The notes: generated by a model from the letters alone, not told the origin. DNA of 64,000 bases from UBA3792 sp045114775 (GCA_045114775.1 JBGULC010000008.1:1-64000); one strand, 5' to 3'. Positions 49,314-58,372 are shown, numbered from the stretch's first letter. Numbers and translations: made by a program.

Positions 49314-50078
49314 ATGACGATACAGGAATTCTGCAGAGCGATGGAAAACATCGCACCGAGATACCTGGCAATGGATTTCGACAACGTCGGACTTTTGATC
49401 GCGCCGGATCATGATCGGATCCAAAAGGTCTTAGTCGCTTTGGATCTGACGGTTCCTGTTGCGGAAGAAGCGATAAAGGGCGGCTACGATCTTGTTCTGA
49501 CGCATCATCCGATCTTCTGGGATCCGGTTAAGTCGTTTTCACCCGCGTCTCCGGAGACCGCGGCTGCATACCGCTTGATCCGGCACGGGATCGGGCATTT
49601 TGCCGCGCATACAAATCTCGACGCCTGCGAAGGCGGAGTAAACGACGTCCTTGCCGGAATCCTTTCTCTGAACGACGTACGTCCGCTTCCGCCGGAGGAT
49701 CTCGGACGGATCGGTACGCTTGTTCAGCCGATGCGTTTTTCGGAATTCGCGGCGTTCTGCGAGAATCGTCTATGCGCCAAAGGCCGTTTTATCGGCGATC
49801 CCGACAAACTGATCCGTACTGTCGCCGTCATAGGCGGATCCGGCGGCGGAGACGTCGCGTTCGTACAGGAAGCCGGGTGCGACGCATTTGTTACCGGAGA
49901 AATGAAACACAATCAAGCCTTGACCGCTGCATATCTCGGGTTAAACTGCTGCGTGCTCGGGCACTACGAAACGGAATTTCCTGTGCTGAAACCGTTAATT
50001 GACCGTTTACAGAATGAAGATCATGATGTACAATATAGTTTAACACATGCAGGCTGTTCGCCTTTGCACAGCCTTTAA
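49314..50078 (+). CDS. Nif3-like dinuclear metal centre protein
   Basis: A 254-residue Nif3/YqfO-family protein. Metal ligands are visible in VLTHHPIFWDP, FAAHTNLDACEGGVND and the late GHYETE block. This copy lacks the central CutA-like insert found in longer YqfO proteins. The family forms hexameric toroids and its reaction is unsettled. The ATG at 49314 follows AAGGAGG. It lies 16 bases after trmK. Confidence 0.9.
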   Translation: MTIQEFCRAMENIAPRYLAMDFDNVGLLIAPDHDRIQKVLVALDLTVPVAEEAIKGGYDLVLTHHPIFWDPVKSFSPASPETAAAYRLIRHGIGHFAAHTNLDACEGGVNDVLAGILSLNDVRPLPPEDLGRIGTLVQPMRFSEFAAFCENRLCAKGRFIGDPDKLIRTVAVIGGSGGGDVAFVQEAGCDAFVTGEMKHNQALTAAYLGLNCCVLGHYETEFPVLKPLIDRLQNEDHDVQYSLTHAGCSPLHSL

Positions 50079-50091
50079 GGAGGATATGGAT

Positions 50092-50814
50092 ATGAGTAAA
50101 CCCATTGCATTGCTTGCCTATCAGGAAGCCGACGTCGAAAAGCAGCAGATCGAAGCCGCTGTGAAAACGACGAACAACCGTATCAAACTGAACAAACTTG
50201 CGAAGTTCATCAAGCAGCAGCAGGCAACGCTCAACAAGCTGAATGAGGATATGGAAACGTTCTCCGCGTCTATGGCGCGCATCAACGCGCAGCATGCCGC
50301 AGTTCTCGATCGCCTTGATCTGGAAACGTCCGAGTTTGAAACGCTGAAGGGCGATGAAGAGTGTACATCGGAGGAAATGACGGAGTTTCGTCACGATATC
50401 GAGAAGCTGCAGCGCGAAGCCGGCAATCTCGAAAAGGAGATCAAGCAACTCTTCCATACGCTGGATGAGACGGTCGCTGAGTATCAGAAAACCCGCCAGC
50501 AGGGAGCAAAGGCCAAGAAAGAATATGATCAGCTGAAAATCGTTTGCCAGAAGGAAAAAGACGATGCTTCCATCGATATGCTGGCAGTCGACCGCAAAAT
50601 GGCTGAACTCGAAAAACGTGTGAATCCAACGTTGATGAATCGATACAAGCGTGCCCGATTGCATAACAGCATTCCCGTTGTAGAGGTCAGAGACGGGAAA
50701 TGCAGCGGCTGTAATATGTCTCTTCCGAGTCTTGCAATCAGAAGACTGATTGGAGAGGATATGATTCTTGAGTGCGAAAACTGCGGCAGGCTTCTGTACG
50801 CGGACAACGAATAA
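50092..50814 (+). CDS. coiled-coil protein with C4 zinc ribbon (DUF164 family)
   Basis: A 240-residue protein. Residues 10-175 form a long antiparallel coiled coil rich in Glu, Lys and Gln. The C-terminus is a zinc ribbon with CSGCNMSLP and CENCGRLLY (two CxxC pairs). Such proteins sit next to nif3 and trmK in many Firmicutes and may bind nucleic acid. Function is unproven. The ATG at 50092 is 7 bases after AAGGAGG. The gene ends 5 bases before the RNase P RNA. Confidence 0.88.
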   Translation: MSKPIALLAYQEADVEKQQIEAAVKTTNNRIKLNKLAKFIKQQQATLNKLNEDMETFSASMARINAQHAAVLDRLDLETSEFETLKGDEECTSEEMTEFRHDIEKLQREAGNLEKEIKQLFHTLDETVAEYQKTRQQGAKAKKEYDQLKIVCQKEKDDASIDMLAVDRKMAELEKRVNPTLMNRYKRARLHNSIPVVEVRDGKCSGCNMSLPSLAIRRLIGEDMILECENCGRLLYADNE

Positions 50815-50819
50815 GATTT

Positions 50820-51161
50820 GACGGTGAGTAAGACAGACGATCGCGGCTCTATTTGAGCTGAGGAAAGTCCGAGCACCGCAGGGCAGGGTGCCGGGTAACG
50901 CCCGGTGAAGGCGACTTCAAGGAAAGTGCAACAGAAATAAACCGCCCGATCTTTCGGGTAAGGATGGAAAGGCGAGGTAAGAGCTCACCAACGGCATGGC
51001 GACTTGTCCGTTCTGTAAACCCCACCCGGTGCAAGATTGAAATGAGAGCATTCAATAGCGGCCCGCTACGCTCTTTGTAATCGCTTGATCGGCCCGGCAA
51101 CGGGTCGGCCAGATAGATGATCGTCCTTAGACAGAACTCGGCTTACGGCTTGCTCACCGTC
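50820..51161 (+). ncRNA. rnpB: RNase P RNA, bacterial type A
   Basis: The catalytic RNA that matures tRNA 5' ends. Conserved blocks in order are GAGGAAAGTCCGAGC, ACAGAAATAAACCGCC, GTAAGGATGGAAAGGCG, GGTAAGAGCTCACCA and, near the 3' end, ACAGAACTCGGCTTAC. P1 is formed by GACGGTGAG (50820-50828) and CTCACCGTC (51153-51161). Length about 340. These blocks and the P1 closure give clear ends. Confidence 0.95.
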
Positions 51162-51189
51162 ATTATTTCGGATGATAGAGGAGGGAACG

Positions 51190-52467
51190 ATGGAAATACG
51201 GTACAGAGAAGAATACTCTCATATCTTGCGTGAAGAGATCATGCCGGCGACCGGCTGCACGGAGCCCATTTCGATCGCGTACTGCGCTGCAAAAGCGCAT
51301 CAGGTTCTCGGCATGCAGCCGACCGCGATCACGGTCTCGGTCAGCGGCAATATCTTAAAAAACGTTAAAAGCGTCGTCGTTCCGAATACGAACGGTCTGA
51401 AGGGCATTCGCGCTGCAGTTGCAGCCGGGATCGTATGCGGCGACGCCGATAAGGGCATGCAAGTCATCAGCAGCGTGACCGAAGAACAGCGCGCGGCTGT
51501 TGCAAGCTTCATGGATTCCGTCAGCATCGACATCTCATGTGCAGAGACCGACTGTCCTCTTTATATCAGCATTACGCTGTATGCACGGACGTCCTATTCC
51601 CGTGTCGTGATCGCAAACAACCATTCCAATATCGTGGAGATTATGAAAAACGGCGAAGCGATCCTGAAACGTCCGATCGTTGCGCAGAGCGAGGACAATC
51701 TGACCGACAAATCCTGTCTGAATCTTCACGACATCATGGAGTATGCCGATAAGGTCGATCTTTGCGAGGTGCAGGATCTTCTGGACATGCAAATCGAATA
51801 CAATATGGCGATCTGTGAAGAGGGACTGAACAACGATTACGGCGCGAATATCGGTAAGATCCTGCTTGCGGAGAACGTGTCCGACGCAAAGACCATCGCA
51901 AGAGCGTATGCCGCAGCCGGAAGCGATGCGCGCATGAGCGGATGTGAAATGCCGGTCGCGATCCTGTGCGGATCCGGCAATCAGGGCATCACAGCATCCG
52001 TTCCGATCATCTGTTACGCAAAACACTACTCCATCGGCAAGGAGCGTATGTACCGTGCGCTGATCCTCTCGGATCTGCTGACGGTATTCCAAAAAGCCGG
52101 GATCGGCCGTCTTTCCGCATACTGCGGTGCGATCAGCGCAGGCTGCGCCGCAGGCGCCGGTATCGCATATCTGCTCGGCGGCGATGAAACAGTTGTTGCG
52201 CATACACTTGTCAATTCAGTCGCGATGATCTCCGGAACGATCTGCGACGGTGCAAAGCCGTCATGCGCCGCAAAGATCGCGGCCGCAATCGAAACCGGCA
52301 TTCTCGGATACCAGATGTATCTGCATCAGCAGCAGTTCTATCGCGGGGAAGGTATCGTTGCGCCTAATGCAGACGCGACGGTCAGGAATATCGGCGTGAT
52401 CGCATCGGAGGGAATGGTCGAAACAGATCAGACGATCATTCGAATCATGCAGCAGGATTGCAAATAA
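51190..52467 (+). CDS. cyuA: L-cysteine desulfidase family protein (UPF0597)
   Basis: A 425-residue protein of the CyuA/YhaM family, iron-sulfur enzymes that break L-cysteine into pyruvate, sulfide and ammonia. MPATGCTEPISIAY, CGSGNQGITASVP, YCGAISAGCAAGAG and CDGAKPSCA carry the conserved Cys residues for the cluster and active site. The resemblance to the serine dehydratase alpha fold is expected. The ATG at 51190 follows GAGGAGGG. It is transcribed 28 bases after rnpB. Sulfide from it could feed thiolation or selenium chemistry, which is inference. Confidence 0.88.
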   Translation: MEIRYREEYSHILREEIMPATGCTEPISIAYCAAKAHQVLGMQPTAITVSVSGNILKNVKSVVVPNTNGLKGIRAAVAAGIVCGDADKGMQVISSVTEEQRAAVASFMDSVSIDISCAETDCPLYISITLYARTSYSRVVIANNHSNIVEIMKNGEAILKRPIVAQSEDNLTDKSCLNLHDIMEYADKVDLCEVQDLLDMQIEYNMAICEEGLNNDYGANIGKILLAENVSDAKTIARAYAAAGSDARMSGCEMPVAILCGSGNQGITASVPIICYAKHYSIGKERMYRALILSDLLTVFQKAGIGRLSAYCGAISAGCAAGAGIAYLLGGDETVVAHTLVNSVAMISGTICDGAKPSCAAKIAAAIETGILGYQMYLHQQQFYRGEGIVAPNADATVRNIGVIASEGMVETDQTIIRIMQQDCK

Positions 52468-52480
52468 TAATATTGACAGA

Positions 52481-52514
52481 AAAACAGACCGGATCGGTTT
52501 TCCGGTCTGTTTTT
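52481..52514. terminator. bidirectional terminator
   Basis: Arms AAAACAGACCGGA (52481-52493) and TCCGGTCTGTTTT (52501-52513) with a 7-base loop and further T residues. It lies between convergent cyuA and the membrane-protein gene. Confidence 0.92.
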
Positions 52515-52518
52515 TGAT

Positions 52519-54885
52519 TCAATCCTCGATTCGCAGCAGCTGACCCGCATCCGTTTGTGCGACGGTCTCCGCATGTTCCCGGAAATATCCGTAATCGACG
52601 TCATAACCGCGTTCCGCATTGCTGAGCAGGACATATCGGACGTTGTACTGTCGGAAAAGCTCCGGACATTCCGAAGGCGTTTCAAACATCCGTCGAACGT
52701 CCGCTTCACGTTGGGATGTGTCGATCCCGTGATAGAACAGATAGGTCCCCGTACCGGTGACGATGCTCCTGCCGGTCAGCGGCGTCACAAGGTTCCAATG
52801 ATAGCTGTTTGCGAGGATGACCGCGTCGGGTTCCGTCGCCGAACGGATCTGCTCGGACAGCGCCGCCTCATCCTCCGTATACACCTGATACTCGCTTTTC
52901 CATTCCCTTAGGATCGTCATCACGGAAGAAACGGTCATGACAAAAATCAGTAGATACGACGCTGCGGAAAGCGCAACGTGTCCTCCTTTGAAACGCTTTG
53001 ACCGTCTCTCGCTTGCGGGGGAGGAAACAAGATCAAACAAAATGATCAGTATCGTGACAATGCAGAAAATCGTATTCAGGCGTATATACCATCTGCTGAC
53101 GGAGTATGAAGTCTCAATATACTGATCAAGCCAAATATACGATAGAGAAATAACAAGCCACGCCGCATATGCACTCACTGAAATAAGTGACGCAACAGAC
53201 CATCCGCGGGCAGGAACGTTCCTGCAAGCGCCGATGCTAAGAGCTAAAAGCAACCCTGCACAGAAAAACAGCGTAAACGCGGTCCCGGGGCGCAGCATAG
53301 CGCCTTCCTTTGCGTCAAACAATCCCTTGAACAGGAAGTATAAGAGGAACGCCGTAAGAATCCCGATCATTGCGATCCGATACGAATATTGCTTTTCCTC
53401 AGGTTTGATCCTGCGATGCAGATAACAGGCGATCCGATGTTTCCAAACGAGCAAAAGCTTCGCAACAAGTCCGCAGGTAAACGCGTACCAGACAAACAGA
53501 AGTTTATTGTTGTCGTAATCGTTCGGCTGAAATTCCACAAGCTCGGCAATGATCCAAAGCGCAATCGCGCCTGCGTAGATCTTTTTATCGCGCTTCGGAA
53601 GCACAAGAAACGCGATCGGCATAAGAAGGAAAATCAAGCCGAGATTCTTGATGTAGAACCAAAGATAGGAGTCGGATTTGTTGTCCCAATTCAGATGGAA
53701 CCGGACCATGCCGCTCTCCGTTGTCTGACGGAATGTAAAGAGAAAGAGCTGCGGCGCTGCAAGAGCACAGGCGATCAGCGCATACATTCCCCAGTGCAGA
53801 AGGCGCTTCGGGGCGAATCTTTCGGAGATCAGATCGACGATACAGTATACGGCGCTGATAATCCCGAGCGCAAGGAAGGAATGCGTATGGATCATCGGCA
53901 GTAATCCGGCGATGATCGCAAGCGGCAAAACGTTTCTGCTGTTTTTTTCGAACGCGAACCCGTGCAGAAGATAGAGGCAGGGGAATAGGAACGCCCAACC
54001 GAACAGCGTTGCACGCTGCGGGATCATCATATCTACGATCGGATTGACCCAGCGAAGTCCGAGCGCAGGCATATTGGTCGGCGTATAATAGAAGTTGTCC
54101 AGAAGCGTCTGCGAAACGGTTTGCCATTCGGTGCCCATCAGTGAGTTGATCGTGCCGCCGGATTGTGAAAGATCGAAGAAATAAAAGAATCCGAACCCGC
54201 TTCCGATGAAAAACAGGATTGTTGCAAGCGCTGCGCGCGATTTTCTCTTCAGCCATTGTTCAAAGAACAGATATACGCCGAAAACGACAAGAACGGCGGC
54301 ATAGATCGCCGTGATCAGATACGCCGCACGGACGGAAGCGCCGAGCTGAAACAGCGATGCGCCGGATGTCTCGCAAAGGAACGGATAGTTCAAAGCATGT
54401 CCGGGGAAAATACTGTACTGCGGCGGAAAAGTCTTTTGTTCGGCTATGCTGGTAATGAAACCGAGATGCATGGCAAGATCGCCGTATGTGACCTGTCCGA
54501 CCCAAAGGCTGCCGTCCGGATGCTTTTTCAGAATGTGCGTATCCAAAAGGGCAATACACACGATCAGAATCGGAACCGCAACGGTCAATGCGATCCAATC
54601 TCTTCCAATACGAAACGCGCGGCGCAGCCCACGGTTTCTTCGCAGGATCAGAATCACAATGCAGGCAACGGCTGCGAGTATGGCAATGATCAGCGCAAGG
54701 ATCTGGGCTGTCACCGAAAATCCGATCATAAAAGCGAGCAGAGAGGGGAGCCAGGTCAGCAGCAAAAGCCCGATCACAAGACCGAGCCAGATGCGATTCA
54801 GCAGTTTATGCTTTTGAAATACGACCTCGGAGATACATATCCCCGAGATCGCAAACAGGATGGTAAAGACGATCGCCGTCATCAT
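52519..54885 (-). CDS. large polytopic membrane protein, GT-C glycosyltransferase-like
   Basis: A 788-residue membrane protein with about 14 hydrophobic helices and a soluble C-terminal part of about 110 residues. Between early helices is a loop (HLGFITSIAEQ, PPQYSIFPGHALNYPF) like the extracellular catalytic loop of GT-C enzymes such as ArnT or DUF2298 proteins. The soluble tail (PDAVILANSYHWN, VRYVLLSNAERGYDVD) resembles that of bacterial YfhO-like proteins. It may add a lipid-linked sugar to an envelope polymer. The ATG overlaps the degV stop as ATGA. Confidence 0.6.
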   Translation of the reverse strand: MMTAIVFTILFAISGICISEVVFQKHKLLNRIWLGLVIGLLLLTWLPSLLAFMIGFSVTAQILALIIAILAAVACIVILILRRNRGLRRAFRIGRDWIALTVAVPILIVCIALLDTHILKKHPDGSLWVGQVTYGDLAMHLGFITSIAEQKTFPPQYSIFPGHALNYPFLCETSGASLFQLGASVRAAYLITAIYAAVLVVFGVYLFFEQWLKRKSRAALATILFFIGSGFGFFYFFDLSQSGGTINSLMGTEWQTVSQTLLDNFYYTPTNMPALGLRWVNPIVDMMIPQRATLFGWAFLFPCLYLLHGFAFEKNSRNVLPLAIIAGLLPMIHTHSFLALGIISAVYCIVDLISERFAPKRLLHWGMYALIACALAAPQLFLFTFRQTTESGMVRFHLNWDNKSDSYLWFYIKNLGLIFLLMPIAFLVLPKRDKKIYAGAIALWIIAELVEFQPNDYDNNKLLFVWYAFTCGLVAKLLLVWKHRIACYLHRRIKPEEKQYSYRIAMIGILTAFLLYFLFKGLFDAKEGAMLRPGTAFTLFFCAGLLLALSIGACRNVPARGWSVASLISVSAYAAWLVISLSYIWLDQYIETSYSVSRWYIRLNTIFCIVTILIILFDLVSSPASERRSKRFKGGHVALSAASYLLIFVMTVSSVMTILREWKSEYQVYTEDEAALSEQIRSATEPDAVILANSYHWNLVTPLTGRSIVTGTGTYLFYHGIDTSQREADVRRMFETPSECPELFRQYNVRYVLLSNAERGYDVDYGYFREHAETVAQTDAGQLLRIED

Positions 54886-55742
54886 TTCGTAATAAACAGA
54901 ATGCCTGTCGTATTGGGTCCGCAATGCGCGCAGATCGTGGCGCTTGCTTGCGTAATGTGGATCTCCTTGAACGGCTGAAGCTGCATGGCAAGATCTCTCA
55001 TTGCTTCAAGCACATCCGGATCGGAACCGGAATGCGTGATAAAGCAGCGATCGAGTTCGATGTCCGTCCGATCCTTGATCATGTTCTCAACATATTTTAA
55101 AGCGCTGCGCTTATAAGAACCCATGTACTTTTTGCCGACGGTCATGGATCCGTAAAGGTCGTTGCGTACCATGATGCACGGCTTGATGTTCATGAGTGTC
55201 GCACCGAACTGCGCAAGACCGGAGCAGCGTCCGCCGGCATGCAGATATTTGAGATCATCCAGAATGAACGAAGCGCTGACCCTGTCCGTGATCGGCGTGA
55301 CTTCGTCAAAGATCTCCTTTGCGCTGAGTCCTTTTTTGATCCGCTCGCCGCATTCGCAAACGATATGACCGCTGCCCGTGGAAAGGCTTTTGGAGTCGAT
55401 CACAAATACTCTGCCGGGATCGAACATTTCCCCTGCAAGACGCGCATTGCTGCAGGTGGAGGACAGCCCGCTGCCGAGCGAAACGTGCACGATATCATAC
55501 CCCTGCTCAATATAAGGTCTGAAAACGGCCTCATACTCGTCAATATTCATTGCGCAGGTGCTGGGCAGCGTGCGATTCTTTTCATAATTGTCGTAGAGTT
55601 CACGATGTGTGATATTCACACCGTCGAGATATTCTTTTCCGTTGAGACGAACGTGAATATGGACAAAGTCCACATTATAGCGTTCCGCAAGCTCCGGACC
55701 GATATCGCATGAGCTGTCCGCAATCAGTTTAACAGGATTCAT
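54882..55742 (-). CDS. DegV family fatty-acid-binding protein
   Basis: A 286-residue FakB/DegV-type protein. KLIADSSCDIGPELAERY, an ST-rich lipid head-group site (TLPSTCAMNIDEYEAVF), HVSLGSGLSSTCSNARLA and YLHAGGRCSGLAQFGATLM are family blocks. The protein presents fatty acids to the FakA kinase for phosphorylation and entry into phospholipids. No fakA is in the window. It is coupled to the GT-C-like membrane gene, so the bound lipid may relate to envelope synthesis. AAGGAGGAG lies before the ATG. Confidence 0.92.
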   Translation of the reverse strand: MNPVKLIADSSCDIGPELAERYNVDFVHIHVRLNGKEYLDGVNITHRELYDNYEKNRTLPSTCAMNIDEYEAVFRPYIEQGYDIVHVSLGSGLSSTCSNARLAGEMFDPGRVFVIDSKSLSTGSGHIVCECGERIKKGLSAKEIFDEVTPITDRVSASFILDDLKYLHAGGRCSGLAQFGATLMNIKPCIMVRNDLYGSMTVGKKYMGSYKRSALKYVENMIKDRTDIELDRCFITHSGSDPDVLEAMRDLAMQLQPFKEIHITQASATICAHCGPNTTGILFITK

Positions 55743-55762
55743 ATTCTTCTCCTCCTTGATTT

Positions 55763-55791
55763 ATAATACCATGCGAAAAGGAAGATGTCAA
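55763..55791 (-). promoter_or_regulatory. promoter of degV
   Basis: On the minus strand a perfect TTGACA (55786-55791), a 17-base spacer and TATTAT (55763-55768), 20 bases before the ATG. Confidence 0.8.
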
Positions 55792-55925
55792 TTTGAATGA
55801 CAGGCAAATCGAAGAATAAGGACATTTCCGTGCTCAAAATGAAACAATCTTGTGAACTGCATTGACGAATCGAATAAAATTGATTAACATACAATAAGAG
55901 TCGAAGGAAAGGAGTTCAGATCGGA

Positions 55926-56432
55926 ATGGCAAAGAATCCGTATACGGTTCTCGGCGTGTCGGAATCCGCAACCGACGAAGAGATTCGTGCGGCATACCGC
56001 AGACTTGCCAAACAGTATCATCCCGATCTGAATCCGAACGACCCGATCGCGGCTTCGAAAATGAACGACATCAATGTTGCGTACGATCAGATCAAGACGG
56101 CTGACAAGCGCGCCGAATACCGAAACTCGGAACGCACCAAAACGTTTTATCAGCAATCCGGATACGGTTCCGATCCGTGGCGTACATATTACAGGACCGG
56201 TCAGGGTTATTACGGAGGATCCTATACCGGCAATCAAAGCGATAACGGAAACGAGCCGCCGTTTGGTTGGAGCTCGATTTTTGAGGAACAGCGAAAGCGT
56301 ACGTATACACCGAAATATCGCAGTTATCGGTATATCTTTTTGCTTCTGCTGCTCCTGGGTTTGTTCATGATCGGGAACTGTGTCGTTTCCGGTTTGATCG
56401 GATGTACAAGGTTTCTATTCGGCAGCTTCTGA
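55926..56432 (+). CDS. J-domain protein with C-terminal membrane helix
   Basis: A 168-residue protein. Residues 5-65 are a DnaJ J-domain (PYTVLGVSESATDEEIRAAYRRLA, with HPD in YHPDLNP), which would stimulate an Hsp70 ATPase. A Gly/Tyr/Ser-rich linker follows, then a hydrophobic helix (YIFLLLLLLGLFMIGNCVV). There is no zinc finger or substrate domain, so it is a type C J-protein tethered to the membrane. A zinc-ribbon membrane protein gene follows on the same strand, in line with a small membrane quality-control unit. Confidence 0.9.
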   Translation: MAKNPYTVLGVSESATDEEIRAAYRRLAKQYHPDLNPNDPIAASKMNDINVAYDQIKTADKRAEYRNSERTKTFYQQSGYGSDPWRTYYRTGQGYYGGSYTGNQSDNGNEPPFGWSSIFEEQRKRTYTPKYRSYRYIFLLLLLLGLFMIGNCVVSGLIGCTRFLFGSF

Positions 56433-56472
56433 ACTGTCCTGATCTATCTTAAAGCTAATAGGAGGGATCTCT

Positions 56473-56937
56473 ACGAACTTTCGCAATCGTTTTTATCGCT
56501 TTATGCAAGGCCGTAACGGGATCGATCAACTTGCACGGTTTATCAACATCGTCGGACTCGCTTTTCTTCTGACGGCAATCCTATTCACTTTTGTTTCCAT
56601 TGCCTTCGATCGTCATACTCTGCCGACGCCCGCGCTCGTATTTCGGATCCTGCATTATGTGTTCTACGGCGTCGGCGTGCTGCTTCTTGGGTATTGGCTG
56701 TTCCGAACCTTTTCGCGGAACGTTGCAAAACGTCAGGCGGAGAACACACGGTTTCTGTATTTCAGGCAGAAGCTCAGAAGAAGGTTTGAAGCCGTAAAAC
56801 AACAATGGCGCGACCGTAAAACGTTCCGCTATTTCAAATGCCCGAAATGCAAGCAAAGAATGCGCGCGCCGCGTCATAAAGGAAAGATACGCGTAACCTG
56901 CCGTAACTGCGGCAACATTTTCGAAACAAAAACTTGA
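56473..56937 (+). CDS. membrane protein with C-terminal zinc ribbon, possible ACG start
   Basis: Two hydrophobic helices (FINIVGLAFLLTAILFTFV and ILHYVFYGVGVLLLGYWLF) are followed by a basic linker and a zinc ribbon (CPKCKQRMRAP and CRNCGNIFE). The first ATG is at 56503. The frame upstream encodes NFRNRFYRFMQGRNG, which matches the usual N-terminus of such proteins, and GGAGGG (56461-56466) lies 7 bases before ACG at 56473. With the ATG at 56503 the ribosome site would be over 35 bases away. I therefore extend the gene to the ACG. A mutated or misread ATG is the alternative. Function unknown. Confidence 0.65.
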   Translation, partial: TNFRNRFYRFMQGRNGIDQLARFINIVGLAFLLTAILFTFVSIAFDRHTLPTPALVFRILHYVFYGVGVLLLGYWLFRTFSRNVAKRQAENTRFLYFRQKLRRRFEAVKQQWRDRKTFRYFKCPKCKQRMRAPRHKGKIRVTCRNCGNIFETKT

Positions 56938-56941
56938 TATC

Positions 56942-56969
56942 TTGTCAAAGCCTCCGTTTATGTTATAAT
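56942..56969 (+). promoter_or_regulatory. promoter of thyA
   Basis: TTGTCA (56942-56947), a 16-base spacer and TATAAT (56964-56969), 27 bases before the ATG. Confidence 0.75.
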
Positions 56970-56988
56970 ACATGTAAGTCAACGGAGG
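56951..56988 (+). promoter_or_regulatory. inverted repeat joining thyA promoter spacer and ribosome site
   Basis: CCTCCGTT (56951-56958) in the promoter spacer is the exact complement of AACGGAGG (56981-56988), the Shine-Dalgarno. The -10 box is in the loop. Same layout as at 47281-47322. Confidence 0.6.
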
Positions 56989-56995
56989 TATTGTT

Positions 56996-57826
56996 ATGAG
57001 TTATGCGGATCAGGTTTATATTGAGAACTGCAAAAAGATTCTGACCGAAGGCGTTTGGGATACCGATCTGAACGTTCGTCCGCGGTGGGAGGACGGGACG
57101 CCTGCGCACACGATCAAACGATTCGGCGTCGTCAACCGATACGATCTTCAGAAGGAATTCCCAATCATGACGCTTCGCCGTACCTATTGGAAATCGTGTA
57201 TTGATGAATTACTTTGGATCTGGCAGAAAAAGTCTAACAATATCCATGATTTTTCAAGTCATATCTGGGACAGCTGGGCCGACGCCTCCGGTTCGATCGG
57301 CAAAGCTTACGGATATCAGCTCGGATTGAAGCATATCTATCCGGAAGGCGAGTTCGATCAGGTAGATCGCGTTTTATATCTCCTGAAGCACGATCCTGCC
57401 AGCAGACGGATCCTGACAAGCATGTACAATTTTGAGGATCTGCACGAAATGCACCTTTATCCGTGCGCATACAGCATGACCTTCAACGTGTCCGGGAACA
57501 AGTTGAACGCAATTCTGAATCAGCGTTCTCAGGATATGCTGACCGCCAATAACTGGAATGTCGTACAGTATGCGGTGCTTCTGCACATGTTTGCTCAGGT
57601 CAGCGGGCTGATTCCCGGAGAGCTCGTACATGTGATCGCGGATTGTCATATCTACGACAGGCATATTCCTTCTGTCGAACGCATGATCTCTCTGGAACCG
57701 TACGATGCGCCGCAGTTTCTTATCGATCCGAACATAAAGGATTTTTATCAGTTTGACAGAAAGAGCTTCCGCATCGAGAACTATCATTACCATCCGTTCA
57801 ATGATACGATCCCTGTGGCGATCTGA
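56996..57826 (+). CDS. thyA: thymidylate synthase
   Basis: A 276-residue folate-dependent enzyme making dTMP from dUMP. The nucleophilic Cys is in HLYPCAYSM, RSQDMLTANNWNVVQYAVLLHM carries the dUMP and folate contacts, and HVIADCHIYDRHI is the next block. The sequence is of normal length with an early insertion (SNNIHDFSSHIWDSWADASGSIG). It is followed 9 bases later by folA, which regenerates the folate it consumes. Confidence 0.95.
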   Translation: MSYADQVYIENCKKILTEGVWDTDLNVRPRWEDGTPAHTIKRFGVVNRYDLQKEFPIMTLRRTYWKSCIDELLWIWQKKSNNIHDFSSHIWDSWADASGSIGKAYGYQLGLKHIYPEGEFDQVDRVLYLLKHDPASRRILTSMYNFEDLHEMHLYPCAYSMTFNVSGNKLNAILNQRSQDMLTANNWNVVQYAVLLHMFAQVSGLIPGELVHVIADCHIYDRHIPSVERMISLEPYDAPQFLIDPNIKDFYQFDRKSFRIENYHYHPFNDTIPVAI

Positions 57827-57835
57827 GGTGAAACT

Positions 57836-58339
57836 ATGCAAGCAATCGTCAATGTAAGTCCCGAATGGGGAATCGGAAGTGATAACAGGCTGCTCGTGCG
57901 CATAAAAGAAGACATGCGGAGGTTTCGTGCGTTTACGACACACCATACGATCATAATCGGTCGCAAAACGCTTGAGACCTTTCCGGGAGGCAAACCGCTG
58001 CCGGATCGTGAGAACATTATCCTGACGCGGGATCCGGACTATACTGTCGAAAATGTGCTTGTATGCCACAGCCTGAATGAACTGCGAGCGATTCTTTCCG
58101 ACAGAGATCCCGACTCTGTCTATGTATGCGGCGGCGAGCAGATCTATCGGCTGCTGCTGCCGTATTGCAACACCGCGTTCGTCACAATGACCGAAACGAA
58201 CAGCAAAGCCGATCGTTTCTTTCCCGATCTGAACCGTAATCCGGACTGGGTCCTTACAGAGGAAGGGGAACCGAAAACGGAGGGGGAGACGACGTTCCGA
58301 TTTCTCAAATATAAAAACACAAAGCCGCTTTCGCTGTGA
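57836..58339 (+). CDS. folA: dihydrofolate reductase
   Basis: A 167-residue NADPH-dependent reductase restoring tetrahydrofolate. IVNVSPEWGIGSDNRLLVRIKEDMRRF holds the substrate loop with the acidic residue after the Met20-like loop (short blocks: EWGIGSDN, IKEDMRRF). HTIIIGRKTLETFP and VYVCGGEQIYRLLLP bind the cofactor. GAGGTG precedes the ATG. The C-terminal codons form the 5' part of the terminator. Confidence 0.94.
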   Translation: MQAIVNVSPEWGIGSDNRLLVRIKEDMRRFRAFTTHHTIIIGRKTLETFPGGKPLPDRENIILTRDPDYTVENVLVCHSLNELRAILSDRDPDSVYVCGGEQIYRLLLPYCNTAFVTMTETNSKADRFFPDLNRNPDWVLTEEGEPKTEGETTFRFLKYKNTKPLSL

Positions 58340-58349
58340 AAGCGGCTTT
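58321..58349. terminator. terminator overlapping the folA stop
   Basis: Perfect 12-base arms AAAGCCGCTTTC (58321-58332) and GAAAGCGGCTTT (58338-58349). The left arm and loop encode the last residues of FolA. Convergent genes lie on both sides, so it probably works in both directions. Confidence 0.88.
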
Positions 58350-58372
58350 TCGAATCCATTCCCGTAATCTTT

